A DNA stretch of 64,000 bases from Anastatus disparis (Eukaryota; Arthropoda; Insecta; Hymenoptera; Eupelmidae). Positions 32,575 to 43,551 of this stretch are shown here, in pieces; positions within the stretch are counted from its first letter, which is position 1; the number at the start of each line of letters is the position of its first letter. Location of the stretch: assembly GCA_017163975.1 (NCBI GenBank), contig JAFFSR010000264.1, positions 310,001 through 374,000 on the forward strand, in the 5' to 3' direction. The notes under the pieces were generated by a model. That model did no database searches. It was not told the DNA's origin and saw only the letters and a list, made by a program, of their open reading frames with translations. Both the position numbers and the translations under genes were made by a program.

Positions 32575-33720
32575 ACCCGTACCCATACAGCATGAAAGGA
32601 CTTTGAAAGGATTCTGAAAGGATTCATGAAAGGACTACAATCTTTCAGAAATATTTCACTGAAAGGATTCTGAAATAATTCTATGTCCGAGGTATTATTC
32701 TTTTAAAAATAATACAAAAAAATATTTCATAAAGAATTCACAAGACATTTCAAAATCCTTTCAATGAAAGAATTCTGTAAGGATCCATGAATTCTTTTGG
32801 TAATAATTCGTAAATCTTTTCATACATCTTCCATTGAAAGGATTCTGTAAGAATGATAAGAAATATTTTTAAAATATTTCATTGTATTATTTCTAAAAGG
32901 AATATACCCCGGACATAGAATCATTACATAATCCTTTCAATGAAAGAATTCTGTAAGGATCCATGAATTCTTTTGGTAATAATTCGTAAATCTTTTCATA
33001 CATCTTCCATTGAAAGGATTCTGTAAGAATTATATGAAATATTTTTAAAATATTTCATTGTATTATTTCTAAAAGGAATATACCCCGGACATAGAATCAT
33101 TACAGGATCCTTTCAATGAAAGAATTCTGTAAGGATCCATGAATCCTTTTGGTAATAATTCGTAAATCTTTTCATACATCTTCCATTGAAAGGATTCTGT
33201 AAGAATGATAAGAAATATTTTTAAAATATTTCATTGTATTATTTCTAAAAGGAATATACCCCGGACATAGAATTATTACATAATCCTTTCAATGAAAGAA
33301 TTCTGTAAGGATCCATGAATTCTTTTGGTAATAATTCGTAAATCTTTTCATACATCTTCCATTGAAAGGATTCTGTAAGAATTATATGAAATATTTTTAA
33401 AATATTTCATTGTATTATTTCTAAAAGGAATATACCCCGGACATAGAATCATTACAGGATCCTTTCAATGAAAGAATTCTGTAAGGATCCATGAATCCTT
33501 TTGGTAATAATTCGTAAATCTTTTCATACATCTTCCATTGAAAGGATTCTGTAAGAATGATATGGAATATTTTTAAAATATTTCATTGTATTATTTCCAA
33601 AAGGAATATACCCCAGACATAGAATCATTACAGAATCCTTTCAATGAAAGAATTCTGTAAGGATCCATGAATTCTTTTAGTAATAATGCATTAATCTTTT
33701 CATATATCTTTAGTTGAGAG
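32575..33720. repeat. Tandem array, 176-bp unit
   Basis: CCCCGGACATAGAAT-type words start at 32907, 33083, 33259, 33435 and 33611 (the last CCCCAGACATAGAAT), exactly 176 bp apart. Alternate units share variants (GATAAG against TATATG; GAATTC against GAATCC after CCAT), giving a 352-bp dimeric order. The left edge (32585-32700) has short GAAAGGATTCTGAAAGGATTC words and an inverted CCGGACATAG-like copy near 32683. Confidence 0.9.
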
Positions 33721-33783
33721 ACGTGTAAAGTTGTAGAAACTTTATTCTTTCCTGTATTATTTAAGAATCAATTTAGAATTAAT

Positions 33784-33784
<1 letters not shown>

Positions 33785-33837
<53 letters not shown>

Positions 33838-34065
33838 CTCCCTATATTATATAGTTATATGAACCAAAATTCAGTCGGTGCCCCCCCACATCCCCCCCCA
33901 CAGCCCCCCACATGATTTTTATTAATTAAATAACGTAAATTTACGTTATTTTATGTTATCGATCATTACCCCCCCACGTCCCCCCACATCCCCCCATAGA
34001 CCCCCACTAACCCCCCTCTTGCCCCCCACACACACAGCCCCCCCCCCACAATCCCCCCAACAACC
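33785..34065. repeat. (CA)n tract and strand-asymmetric C-rich block
   Basis: A (CA)n tract at about 33785-33832 is followed by two C-rich, almost G-free stretches (about 33881-33912 and 33968-34060) of CCCCCCACA-type units. Between them is a perfect 22-bp palindrome (33929-33950) built on AACGTAAATTTACGTT. The minus strand of the C-rich parts has many G runs and could form quadruplexes. Confidence 0.85.
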
Positions 34066-34310
34066 TTTTAGAACCATCAAATATTGCATAATATAGTTTT
34101 ATATTTTTTATTATATTTTAAGTATAATATTACATAAAAATATAAAAATTTTTATTTTTTTTTGTTGAAAACTCGAAAGTAGTTGCATAAAATTACAATT
34201 TATTATATTTAAAATGAAAAACATGTGCCTCATCAGATATCTTATTACCATTTTTTACGTAGTTTATCTGAAATTAATAAATATAAATTTAAATTAATTC
34301 TATTACAATT

Positions 34311-34421
34311 CCTCAACACTATAATTAATTCATTTGTTGAAAACATAATGATTTTTAATAATTTGTTCATATTATAAATATTTTATTGTATTAAAATAAG
34401 AATAAGCATATAGTGTTGAGG
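34311..34421 (+). repeat. Left 111-bp palindromic end module
   Basis: 12-bp perfect inverted arms CCTCAACACTAT / ATAGTGTTGAGG with an AT-rich loop. The inner arm is followed by a conserved 19-bp block at 34430-34448. Confidence 0.8.
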
Positions 34422-34459
34422 ATTCAGATTTCCACACCACCTTACATTATAAACCTTTA

Positions 34460-34942
34460 ATAGTATTGATTTATACAACTTTTAAAATTAATTGATATTA
34501 ATATTTATGTTTAAATTTATATAACTTTTAAGATTAATAACTATTTATATTTATTTATTGAATAGAAAAAGGTGTATAATATAGCGGTACCGTTATTGGC
34601 GCGTTAGATTTTTTGATTAGTGGAAACCCTCGCCAGGAGCCCTAAAAAGCACTTTTATATATTTTTTTAATATATTTTATTTTATATTATATAAATATTG
34701 ATATTAAAGAAAAATAAAATAATAAATAATATAAATTATTATAAGAAATTTAAAAAAATAAACTATTTCAAATAATATTAAAAATTTTTTTAATAAGTTT
34801 ATTATTAAATTAGATACATCATAATGTTTAAGTTTTAAAATTTCTAGGATTATTTATTTATAATTCCTTTTATTATTTTATTCACTTTTTTACATTATTT
34901 AAGATGTATCAAAATTTTAATAAACAATTTTTAAAAAATATC
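34460..34942. other. Interior of the 3.07 kb element downstream of its genes
   Basis: AT-rich, with one GC-richer patch at about 34590-34650 (GGTACCGTTATTGGCGCG and CCCTCGCCAGGAGCCC). No open frame of note. Confidence 0.5.
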
Positions 34943-35383
34943 TTAATTATGTATTTTTTTATGTCGATTTAAAGCATCCAATCGTTGGAAACCTTTTCCA
35001 CATTCACATATGTAACTATAAGAATTATTATGAATTTTTAAATGTCTCAAAAAATGATCATGTCGTAAAATGATTTTGTTACAAATGTAACATGTAAATT
35101 TTTGATTATTTTGGTTATGTAATTGTAAATGACTTTTAATATGTTTTTTATTTTTTATTACTGTTCCACATATTGAACAAATATGAACGTTTTTATTATG
35201 TTTTTTTTTAATGTGATCATAATAATGTTTATCATTTACAAATGTTATTTTACATATTTTACATATTATAAAATCATTACCTGAAGGTTGGTTAAAAATA
35301 ATACATTCTCTGTAAAAAAATAAAAATAATGAGTATTATTTAAAAAATTTTTTATATTATACTTACTTTTCTTTTTCATCCAT
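34943..35383 (-). CDS. C2H2 zinc-finger protein, four fingers, two exons
   Basis: Exon 1 is 35367-35383 (ATG, MDEKEK); a 57-bp intron with GTAAGT and TTTTACAG follows; exon 2 is 34943-35309 and ends in TAA. The 127-residue protein has four fingers: CKICKITFVNDKHYYDHIKKKH, CSICGTVIKNKKHIKSHLQLH and CYICNKIILRHDHFLRHLKIH are standard C-x2-C-x12-H-x3/4-H, and a last finger starts with C-x-C (CECGKGFQRLDALNRH). C2H2 arrays usually bind DNA in a sequence-specific way, here plausibly the element ends. It lies 150 bp downstream of the RPA-like gene on the same strand. All splice signals are canonical and no lesion is seen. Confidence 0.7.
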
Positions 35384-35535
35384 AATATTAAGAGTTTTAA
35401 TATATTTTTGTAAATTATTACAGAACAATTATTACCTAAAAATTAAAAATTATATTTATTACATAAATTGAATTTTAAATATTATGAAATATTTTATTGA
35501 AAAAATAGAAAAATTATTATTTTTTTAAACTTATT

Positions 35536-36794
35536 TCATTTATCTTGATCGTTTTGTTTTGTCTGTAAAAAAAAGAAAAGATTATTAAATATAAAATTAA
35601 TATTAAATTTATTTAAAATATTAGGTATTAATATTAAATTTATTTAAAATATTTACTTCATTCAAAAAAATTTCATTTCCAAGAATTAAATCATTTATAT
35701 CCATTTTTTTAATATCATTTAAAACTTTTATATTATCAACAGTTTTGATTTTTAATATAAAAGAAATTCCTGTTAAACAAAAAAAGGAAATTTATAAATA
35801 TTAATACAAATTTTTTATAAAATATAAAATATTACAATAATTAAATGTACATACCATATTCTTGTAAATCTCCTATTATTTCTAATTTTTTACCTCTTTC
35901 AATATTTAAAAAATCTTTTTCTGTTGTTGTGACTCCAATTTCTAATTTATAATTGCCATCAGTGATTGAAGAAAAATATTCAAAATCATTTTTTTTTTGA
36001 TAAAATGAATTACGTAAATAACCTTCTATTTCTAAAATAAAAAAAAAAATAAATTCTAATAAAATTTAAAATTATTGTTAAAATTTATTTATTATAATTT
36101 ATATTTTATAAATTATTGTAAATATTAATAATAATAAATAATATATTTACTTATTAATCCTTTTTTATAAGGAATTTGAATAAAATCAATTGTACTTGGA
36201 TCTAGATTATTAAAAATTTCTATCTCTCCAAAAGATAATAAGGTTGAAAAATTTTGTAAAGTTAATTCATAATGAATATTTCCTTTAGTATAATTTTTTA
36301 TATTAGAAACTGTAACATTTTCAAGTAATATTTTCTAAAATGGAATAATATGATATTATTATTTTAATAAATTTATTTTAAAAATAAAATAAGATAATTA
36401 TAAATACTTCATATAATTTAATTTCATCTTTAAATTTATTAATATTTTCATTAAATATATTACATTGAATGCGGATACCATCATTATTATTTAATATAAA
36501 TTTAAATATTGTGAAATCATTTTGCGTTTTTTTATTAGTATACGTTTCTTCTTCAAAAATTTCTTCAACGTAACTTACAAGTGATCTAATTTTTATGAAA
36601 AGATAAAACTAATATCATTTAAAATTTAATGAATAAAATGTTTTAATTGATAATATGTATTTAAAAACTTACGCTGATCTATCACCAATTTTGATTTTTG
36701 TTTTTAAAAATTCTGAAGTTGAAAACATTATATTTTTTTTTTTATTTATTGGCTCATCATTTATTTTTTTTTCATTAGTTCTTTTTTTAGACAT
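35536..36794 (-). CDS. RPA70-like single-strand DNA-binding protein, six exons
   Basis: Exons (minus strand) 36673-36794, 36408-36585, 36151-36334, 35855-36031, 35657-35769 and 35536-35562 join to 801 nt, 266 residues, with GT-AG at all five introns (62-119 bp or so) and consistent phases. After a lysine-rich N-terminus (NLS-like), residues ~65-130 resemble the RPA70 DNA-binding domain A: a basic strand, then DGIRIQCNIFNENINKF, and VTVSNIKNYTKGNIHYELTL, where FNE..KF and YE.T fall as in the eukaryotic protein. A weaker second OB-fold-like region follows (residues ~145-240). RPA coats single-stranded DNA in replication and repair. RPA-like genes are known from some Helitrons, but no Rep-helicase is present. 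Intact, so probably recently functional. Confidence 0.7.
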
Positions 36795-37235
36795 TTTTAC
36801 TAAAATAATCATATATACACATTAGTATATAATAAAATAAAAATAATTATAAAAAATTGTAAATTTTTCAAAATAACGTTATTATTAACGTAATTAATAA
36901 CGTATAAATTTACGTAAAAGAAAAATTATATCAACGTAATAAATTAACGTAAATAATAACACAATTTTTAATGTCATGAATAAAGTAATCTATGACATAA
37001 TGTTTATAAATTTTTCCTATAATGCTAATAAATTAAATTTTTTCCTAATATTGTTAATTAATTATTAGCTAATTATAAGTTAAAACAATAATAAATGACA
37101 TACTTGAGCCCTATTTAAATATAGACGTGAAATAGTATTATAACTATCTTTATTTAATTTTTAAATGTAGATAAAAAGTTTTTTCAGTAGGGTAAACAGT
37201 ACTATTGCGTCTGCTGTGATGATTTGATTCATTGA
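36795..37235. other. Upstream region of the RPA-like gene
   Basis: AT-rich; contains several ACGTAA/TTACGT words (36870-36930) similar to the palindrome at 33929, and TATA-like words before the start codon. No other feature. Confidence 0.4.
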
Positions 37236-37272
37236 TAAAGGTTTGAAATGTAAGGTGGTGTGGAAAGCCGAA

Positions 37273-37383
37273 CCTCAACACTATATATCTCTTCTTTTTT
37301 TATAAAAATAAAAAAATAATGAATTAATAATAATTATATATATCTCTTCTTTTTGAAATATAATGAACAAAATAGTGTTGAGG
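37273..37383 (-). repeat. Right 111-bp palindromic end module
   Basis: Mirror of 34311-34421: same 12-bp arms, same overall length, different AT-rich loop. The conserved 19-bp block lies at 37247-37265. Confidence 0.8.
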
Positions 37384-37539
37384 TATTTTTATATAAAGTA
37401 ACATAAATAATTAATATTAATAGAAATAGTAAAAATATTTATTTAGAGTTTAGATAAAAATTATATTATATAATAAATTAAATAATATTACATTATATAA
37501 TATAATATTAATAATAAATGTTTAATATATAATTATATT

Positions 37540-37586
37540 TATAGCATAACTGGGGTTTGGCGAGCAGCGAGCAGGGGGTACCCCTA

Positions 37587-37630
<44 letters not shown>
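37540..37630. repeat. CTAG-terminated GC-rich end followed by (TA)n
   Basis: A short GC-rich stretch (GGGGTTTGGCGAGCAGCGAG, GGGGGTACCC) ends in CTAG at about 37586 and runs directly into a (TA)n tract to ~37628. The same layout (CGAAGCCGAGACGGGG..GCTAG then TA repeats) occurs near 54385 and 62620. Helitron 3' ends finish with CTRR before a T, so these may be Helitron-type ends. Confidence 0.35.
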
Positions 37631-37632
<2 letters not shown>

Positions 37633-37849
37633 AACGGATATGATATAATTATTTATAGGATTACGAATAGTTTCACAGCTGTTAAAATCGAAGTTATCAT
37701 AACACAGACATTGTACGCATAACAATTTATAGTTTCCATTTTAGATTCTTATTTTCCTTATATATGAAACGAGAAGCACTCTTACCGCTTGCGAGAGTAA
37801 GAGATACCACCATCAAGCGGATAAATTATAAACTAATCCCGAAAATATT

Positions 37850-40090
37850 TCTAAATGATTCTGTTATATTTCACGTTTTCTTTCAAAAAGTCCTTTCAAA
37901 GTCCATTCAATAAGGATTCATGTAATAACTTTTATTCTCGTCATGATAAGTTCTTTCATAAATTATTTCAAAAAGATTTCAAAATTATTTCATGTATGAT
38001 TTCTTAAGACTTTACCAAAATATTGCATGAATTATTACATGAATGCTTTTTGAAAGAATCTCGAAATGATTCGGTGAAAGAATACCTTAGATCATTCCGA
38101 AAATCTTTCTGAATTATTTTACGACTGGAACCTTCGAAAGAGTTCTGAGTTATTTCTTGTTTTCTTTCAAGAAGTCTTTTCAAAGTCCTTTCAGTAAGGA
38201 TTTATGTAATAACTTTTATTCTCATCATAAGTTATTTCATGAAATATTTCAAAAAGATTTCAAAATTATTTCATGTAAGATTTTGTGCGACTTTACCAAA
38301 ACATTGCATGAATTATTACATGAATGCTTTTTAAAAGAATCTTGAAATGATTTGGTGAAAAAATACCTTAGATCATCCCAAAAATCTTTCTAAATTATTT
38401 TCTGATTTTAATCGTTAGAAGATTTCTGAGTTGTTTCTTGTTTCCTTTCAAGTAGTCTTTTCAAAGTCTTTTCAGTAAGGATTCATGTAATAACTTTTAT
38501 TCTCGACATAAGTTATATCATGAAATATTTCAAAAAGATTTCAAAATTTTTTCATGGAAGATTTCGTGCGACTTTACCAAAACATTGCATGAATTATTAC
38601 ATGAATGCTTTTTAAAAGAATTTTGAAATGATTTGGTGAAAGAATACCTTAGATCGTCCCAAAAATCTTTCTAAATTATTTACTGATTTTAATCGTTAGA
38701 AGATTTCTGAGTTGTTTCTTGTTTCCTTTTAAGTAGTCTTTTCAAAGTCCTTTCAGTAAGGATTCATGTAATAATTTTTATTTTCATTATAAGTTATTTC
38801 GTGAAATATTTCGAAAAGATTTTAAAATTTTTTCATGTATGATTTCTTAAGACTTTACCAAAATATTGCATAAATTATTACGTTAAAGCTTTTTGGAAGA
38901 ATATTGAAATTATTCGGTGAAAGAATAACTTAGATTATTTCGGAAATCTTTCTGAATTATTTTACGACTGGAACCTTCGAAAGAGTTCTAAGTTCTTTAT
39001 TGTCTTCTTTCAAGAAGTCTTTTCAAAGTACTTCCAGCAAGGATTCATGTAATAACTTTTATTTTCATTATAAGTTATTTCGTGAAATATTTTGAAAAGA
39101 TTTCAAAATTATTTCATGTAAGGATTCGTGAGATTTTACGAAAATCTTACATGGAATTATTACGTTAAAGCTTTTTGGAAGAATCTTGAAATTATTCTGT
39201 GAAAGAATAACTTAGATTAATTCGAAAATCTTTCTGAATTATTTTACAACTAGAACTTTCGAAAGATTTCTGAGTTCTTTCTTGTTTCCTTTCAAGAAGT
39301 CTTTTCAAAGTAATTTCAGTAAGGATTCATGCAATAACTTTTTCGTTATGATAAGTTCTTTCATGAATTATTTCAAAAAAATTTTTAAATTATTTCATGT
39401 AAGGATTCGTGAAATTTTACGAAAATCTTACATGAAATTATTACGTTAAAGCTTTTTGGAAGAATATTGAAATTATTCGGTGAAAGAATAACTTAGATTA
39501 TTTCGGAAATCTTTCTGAATTATTTTACGACTGGAACCTTCGAAAGAGTTCTAAGTTCTTTCTTGTTTCCTTTCAAGAAGTCTTTTCAAAGTAATTTCAG
39601 TAAGGATTCATGTAATAACTTTTTAGTTATAATAAGTTCTTTCATGAATTATTTCAAAAAAATTTTTAAATTATTTCATGTAAGGATTCGTGAGATTTTA
39701 CCAAAATATTGCATGAATTATTTCATGAAAGCTTTTTGAATGAATCTTGAAATGATTCGGTGAAAGAATACCTTGGATCATTCCGAAAATCTTTCTAAAT
39801 TATTTTATGACTTGAATCGTTGGAAGATTTCTGAGTTCTTTCTTGTTTCCTTTCAAGAAGTCCTCTCAAAGTCCTTTCAGTAAGGATTCGTGTAATATTT
39901 CATGTCTTAACTTTCGTTTCCTTTTTGGTATTATTTTTGTAAAGACTTTGTAATCTTCCTGTGTATTATTTCATAAATTCTTTTCAAAAGAATATAGTTA
40001 TCTTTTTAAGTTCTTTTTAAATGCTTTCAACGTATTATTACTTGTAATATTTCATGAAATTATTTCAAAATTCTTTCATGCTGTGTGGGG
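37850..40090. repeat. Tandem array, 281-bp unit, eight copies
   Basis: CAAAGT(C/A) in the shared TCTTTTCAAAGT context lies at 37897, 38181, 38462, 38743, 39024, 39306, 39587 and 39867, a spacing of 280-284 bp. Units share CAGTAAGGATTCATGTAATAAC and GGTGAAAGAATA. The copies have diverged by several percent. No coding frame. Confidence 0.9.
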
Positions 40091-40254
40091 TATTTATCTG
40101 TTTAATAATTGATCATTCATTTAGTTACATTTATTATTAATTATTCCTAAAATAAAAGTGAATGTTTTTTTTATTATTAATTTTTAGTATAAAAATATTT
40201 TTTTTCAATTTGGTAAAATGGGTTTTGTGTTGGCGACGCGTGTCTACACAATTT

Positions 40255-41181
40255 TTATGATTGTCGAGACAGTTTATGATTTGTTTGTCGAAGGAAGTTA
40301 GGAATGCTGACTTCAGCAGCGGAGAGAATAGCTTTATTGAGCTGATCCATTAACTTGTCGATGTTTGTATTGTTGATTTTAGTGGGATCATCCAACTTTA
40401 GAATGTTGTTATCTAATTCAGATTGGTAGAGGTTCCAATCGGCTTTCTTGAAGTTCCAAGGCTCGTATGGTGAGATGTTATTTTGGGGATTGAAGAAGGC
40501 ACCAAAGCAAGCGTGTAGAAGAATGGGATAGTGGTCACTATTGTGTAAGTCGTCACATACTTCCCAGTCGAGGTATTCTGTAATATCTAATGAGTATAGC
40601 GAGAGGTCTATAATACTCTCTGTACCGTTGGATGAGTTAAAGTGGGTAGGTAGAGCGAGATTTAATATGTTGAAATTAGATTCTTCTATCCATTCTTCTA
40701 CTTTTTTACCTCTACGATCTGTGTTCGAGGATCCCCATATTATATTATGGGCGTTAAAATCTCCCACCACTATCACAGGGGATGGTAGTTGAGATCTAAG
40801 CTTGGACAAAATATCTATTGATAGTTGTTGGCTGTTGGGTAGATAGATATTGCATATAGTAACTTTTTCAGGAAGAAAACATTCTATAACAACTGCTTCT
40901 ATTTCTGTATTGAGAGGAATTGCTCCGCTGTATATGTGATTTTTTATATATTTAGCTATACCTCCGCTTGCATGGTTAGATAGACGGTTTGTGTGGTAGC
41001 ATTTGTAGCCTCTGAGATTGGCGTGTTGGTCGAGTTTGAAGTGCGTTTCTTGAAGGAATAGTAAAGCTGGGTGTCTCTCATATATAATTTTCTGTAGATT
41101 TTCCAATCGTTTATAATATCCATTGAGGTCCCACTGCAGTATTATTTTTTTTATTTCATTTTTTTTATTATAATGCGCCAT
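40255..41181 (-). pseudogene. LINE ORF2 endonuclease domain, 3' part of element missing
   Basis: ATG at 41179-41181, 308 codons, intact for the APE-type endonuclease: WDLNG, FLQETHF with the catalytic glutamate, VVGDFNAHNIIWGS and NSDHYPILL. The frame stops at 40255 where the reverse transcriptase should follow, and no RT sequence is found before the 281-bp array. LINE insertions are usually cut at the 5' end; here the 5' end is kept and the 3' end lost, pointing to a later deletion or rearrangement. It belongs to the same I-group as the 7.3 kb LINE but a different subfamily. Confidence 0.8.
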
Positions 41182-41194
41182 TTATTGCTTTTTA

Positions 41195-42460
41195 TTATTG
41201 GGTTCTTGGTTTTATCGTGTGGTCGGTAGAGGAGTCAATAGGAAGATCTTGTTCGAATTTTTTGATAATTTTTGTGAATCTACTTTTCATACCTTTGGTT
41301 TCCAAGCGAGGGTACAGAGTTTGTAGCATTGTTATTAAATCAACTGTATTCGGTGTATGCTCCTTTGCTATTTCTGAAATATGTTGGCTGGAGTAAGTTT
41401 TGTCGAGGAAACTTTTAAAGTTTAAAAAACTTAGAGTAAATTCTTGCGGTTTGTCATTTATTATTTTTTCTAATGGTAACAGTAGATCGTCTAAGTTAGG
41501 AGGGGTAGATAACGTAGTGGAACGTTTAAATTTTTTCTTGGTTTTTTTGATTTTTAATAGAGTTTCAGTTGTAGATTTGTCCGATAATTCTGCCTCTTCG
41601 AAGGAGGCCTCTGAGCATGATTCGACCTCTGACGTTACAATCACCTCGGTAGTAATGCATGACTGTGAAGATGTTAAAGACTCTGGGTATGGTCTTTTAA
41701 ATGTAACACTATCAGTCTGCATATTGTTGTCTGAATAATCTAATGAAGAATTAACTTGAACGTTTGAAGAGAGTGTTGGGTTTTGAAGATTAGTGTTTAC
41801 CTTTTCGGAGACGTTTGCACTTGATGATGTCGGTACTCGGAAAAATAAAATATGTATCCTCTTCATATAAAACTTTCAGGATTTCGGGGAATTTAGAGAC
41901 GTCCTCTGGGTCTACATAAACTTGTCTCCTATCGCTTAAAACATGCTTGTAGTTGTCATTAGATATTGCAGCTTTTAGTGTAATTACGGGAGAGCCTCTC
42001 TTTATATTTAAGCCGTCAATAAAGTCCTCTAATACGTAGTGAGGAATGCTGGGACAGACATTAGATAAGATGATTTTTGTTAATTTGGTCACCAAAGGCC
42101 TTATTGGAACATTTTTTTCGTTGATTGTTAAATACTTGAATTCATCTGTTAATTTGTTCACGTGATCTTTATTTGTTAGATACATTCTAACGCGATTTTT
42201 CGATATTCTTGATGAGTAAATTACATTTTGGGCTTGTACTATGCTGCCGACGGCTACAGTATAGTCAGTCAAATTCAAACCATCGACGCAGTCCAACAAA
42301 AGGCCTTGGTCTTTCTTTGGAAAAAGATTGCGCTGCATGGTTCTTGAATAACTTTGGCTGGCACTGATTGAACTATCTAAATTTTTTTCACTAGCACTAT
42401 TTACTGTAGAATTATTTGAACTAACATTTTTTGGAACACTATTATTTGTTACTAAGCTTA
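41195..42460 (-). pseudogene. LINE ORF1 of the truncated element, one frameshift
   Basis: The first part (42338 down to ~41800; open further upstream, without an evident ATG) has LTDYTVAVGSIVQAQNVIYSSRISK, LSNVCPSIPH and SDRRQVYVDPEDVSKFPE, closely parallel to ORF1 at 7472. Near 41830, where the zinc knuckle should be, the frame shifts; the second part runs to TAG-type stop at 41195 and parallels the C-terminal region after the stop in the other copy. The zinc knuckle itself appears damaged. Confidence 0.75.
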
Positions 42461-42650
42461 TGGTAAGTTGAACGATTCGGTTTAAGGATCGTTCGACGCC
42501 TTTGCTTAATTGCTAAGCCCTATATACTCGCGATGGAGCAGTAGGGGCCAAAGCCCTGTATACTGTATTCACTATGAGAAAGCTTTGTTTACTTAGCACG
42601 GAGAGCCACCGAAAACACGTCCACTCTCTGTGGGGTCACAGAGTGAACTG
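42461..42650 (-). other. 5' leader of the truncated LINE
   Basis: A less AT-rich stretch upstream of ORF1 on the minus strand, comparable in length to the leader of the 7.3 kb LINE. The boundary is near 42650, where composition returns to AT-rich. No target duplication could be tested because the 3' end is gone. Confidence 0.45.
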
Positions 42651-42977
42651 ATTTGATGAATTGTTAAATTATAAATATGTCTTTATTCATTTTTTATCTT
42701 TTAAATTAGCTTATAATCAAAAATTAATTTATTTTTATTTTACATATAAAAATTAATTACAGTTTCAGTGATATAAAGTATAGATTTCATTTTTGAACAA
42801 CTATATTTGATAGAATCAATGATAGGATCACTCAAAGAAGTTTCTGTGTATAGTATTAACATATGTCGAGGATATTACAAACGTGTTTTTAAAAATGAAC
42901 GTTCAGAAAATTCATTTTGTAATGTTTTTGGATTTGTTTTGATCTTTACATTCGCTTAAGAAATGAATATAATTTAT

Positions 42978-43551
42978 TTGGGTCGCGGAGTTTTCGTCAT
43001 AAGGATCTTTCGCCAGAAGCGGTTTAAGGCCGGTTTACACGGCGGAACGGCGCGCTTAGTCGAAGCGATATATATATATAGGTGCGCATACGAGCGTGCG
43101 TATATGTCTTACTGTCTATTACGTATATAAATTGATTCACACGTGGTCTACATAATTAGAGAAAGATAGATAGAGCGAGAGAGAGAGTATGACATATTTT
43201 AATACCCACTTGACCCAGTTTTTCTTATGGTATAACATTTAAATAACATATTTAAATACCCACTTGACCCAGTTTTTCTTATGGTATAACATTTAAATAA
43301 CATATTTAAATACCCAGCTGACCCACTTTTTCTTAAGACAATTTTTTTTTCCTGCAAAATAATTAAAAGGCGTAAATAAAAATTGAATAACGACTTATGT
43401 ATTTTTTTTCATTCGTCTGTATTTATTTTATTTAAAATACTGAAATTAATTGTTAAATCTTAAAAAGCATAATATTTAAAAAAATAATATTTCTTCCAGT
43501 TCATCTTGATTTTCTTTCTGCTTGAAAATTATTTCGAAATCAGCAATAAAA
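42978..43551 (+). repeat. Dispersed repeat, right copy, uninterrupted
   Basis: Inverted relative to the copy at 7140-13290 and free of the LINE, so it shows the empty site. It starts GGGTCGCGGAGTTTTCG and ends near CAAAGAATT / TTTCGAAATCAGCAA. It contains three tandem ~63-bp units at 43191-43335 (TACCCACTTGACCCAGTTTT). Confidence 0.7.
43191..43335 (+). repeat. 63-bp tandem repeat inside the dispersed repeat
   Basis: TACCC(A)CTTGACCCAGTTTTTC followed by TTATGGTATAACATTTAAATA recurs at intervals of ~63 bp; the left copy of the element has the same words in two units. Confidence 0.85.

Larger units (their letters stand above)
34311..37383. mobile_element. 3.07 kb element with palindromic end modules and RPA-like gene
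   Basis: Both ends consist of the same module in inverted orientation: CCTCAACACTAT, ~87 bp of AT-rich spacer, then its complement ATAGTGTTGAGG. The modules span 34311-34421 and 37273-37383, exactly 111 bp each. Just inside each, TTCCACACCACCTTACATT and AAACCTTT are shared (34430-34458 and 37236-37265). Two spliced minus-strand genes lie inside, encoding an RPA70-like protein and a four-finger C2H2 protein. No transposase, polymerase or integrase frame is seen, and no target duplication is obvious. I know of no named family with this combination. Confidence 0.7.
32575..40100. mobile_element. Foldback-like composite with opposite satellite-like arms
   Basis: The 176-bp array on the left and the 281-bp array on the right use the same words in opposite orientation (GACTTTGAAAGGA, CAGCATGAAAG). 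Their outer edges are imperfect inverted copies: TACCC..CATACAGCATGAAAG on the left against TACCCCACACAGCATGAAAG read inward from the right. Long termini made of tandem repeats are known from Foldback and Galileo-type elements. No transposase of that kind is present; the centre is occupied by the 34311-37383 element. Confidence 0.4.

Noticed and set aside
32890..33720. CRISPR-like array
   Set aside because: The 176-bp units are contiguous satellite repeats without unique spacers, in eukaryotic DNA.
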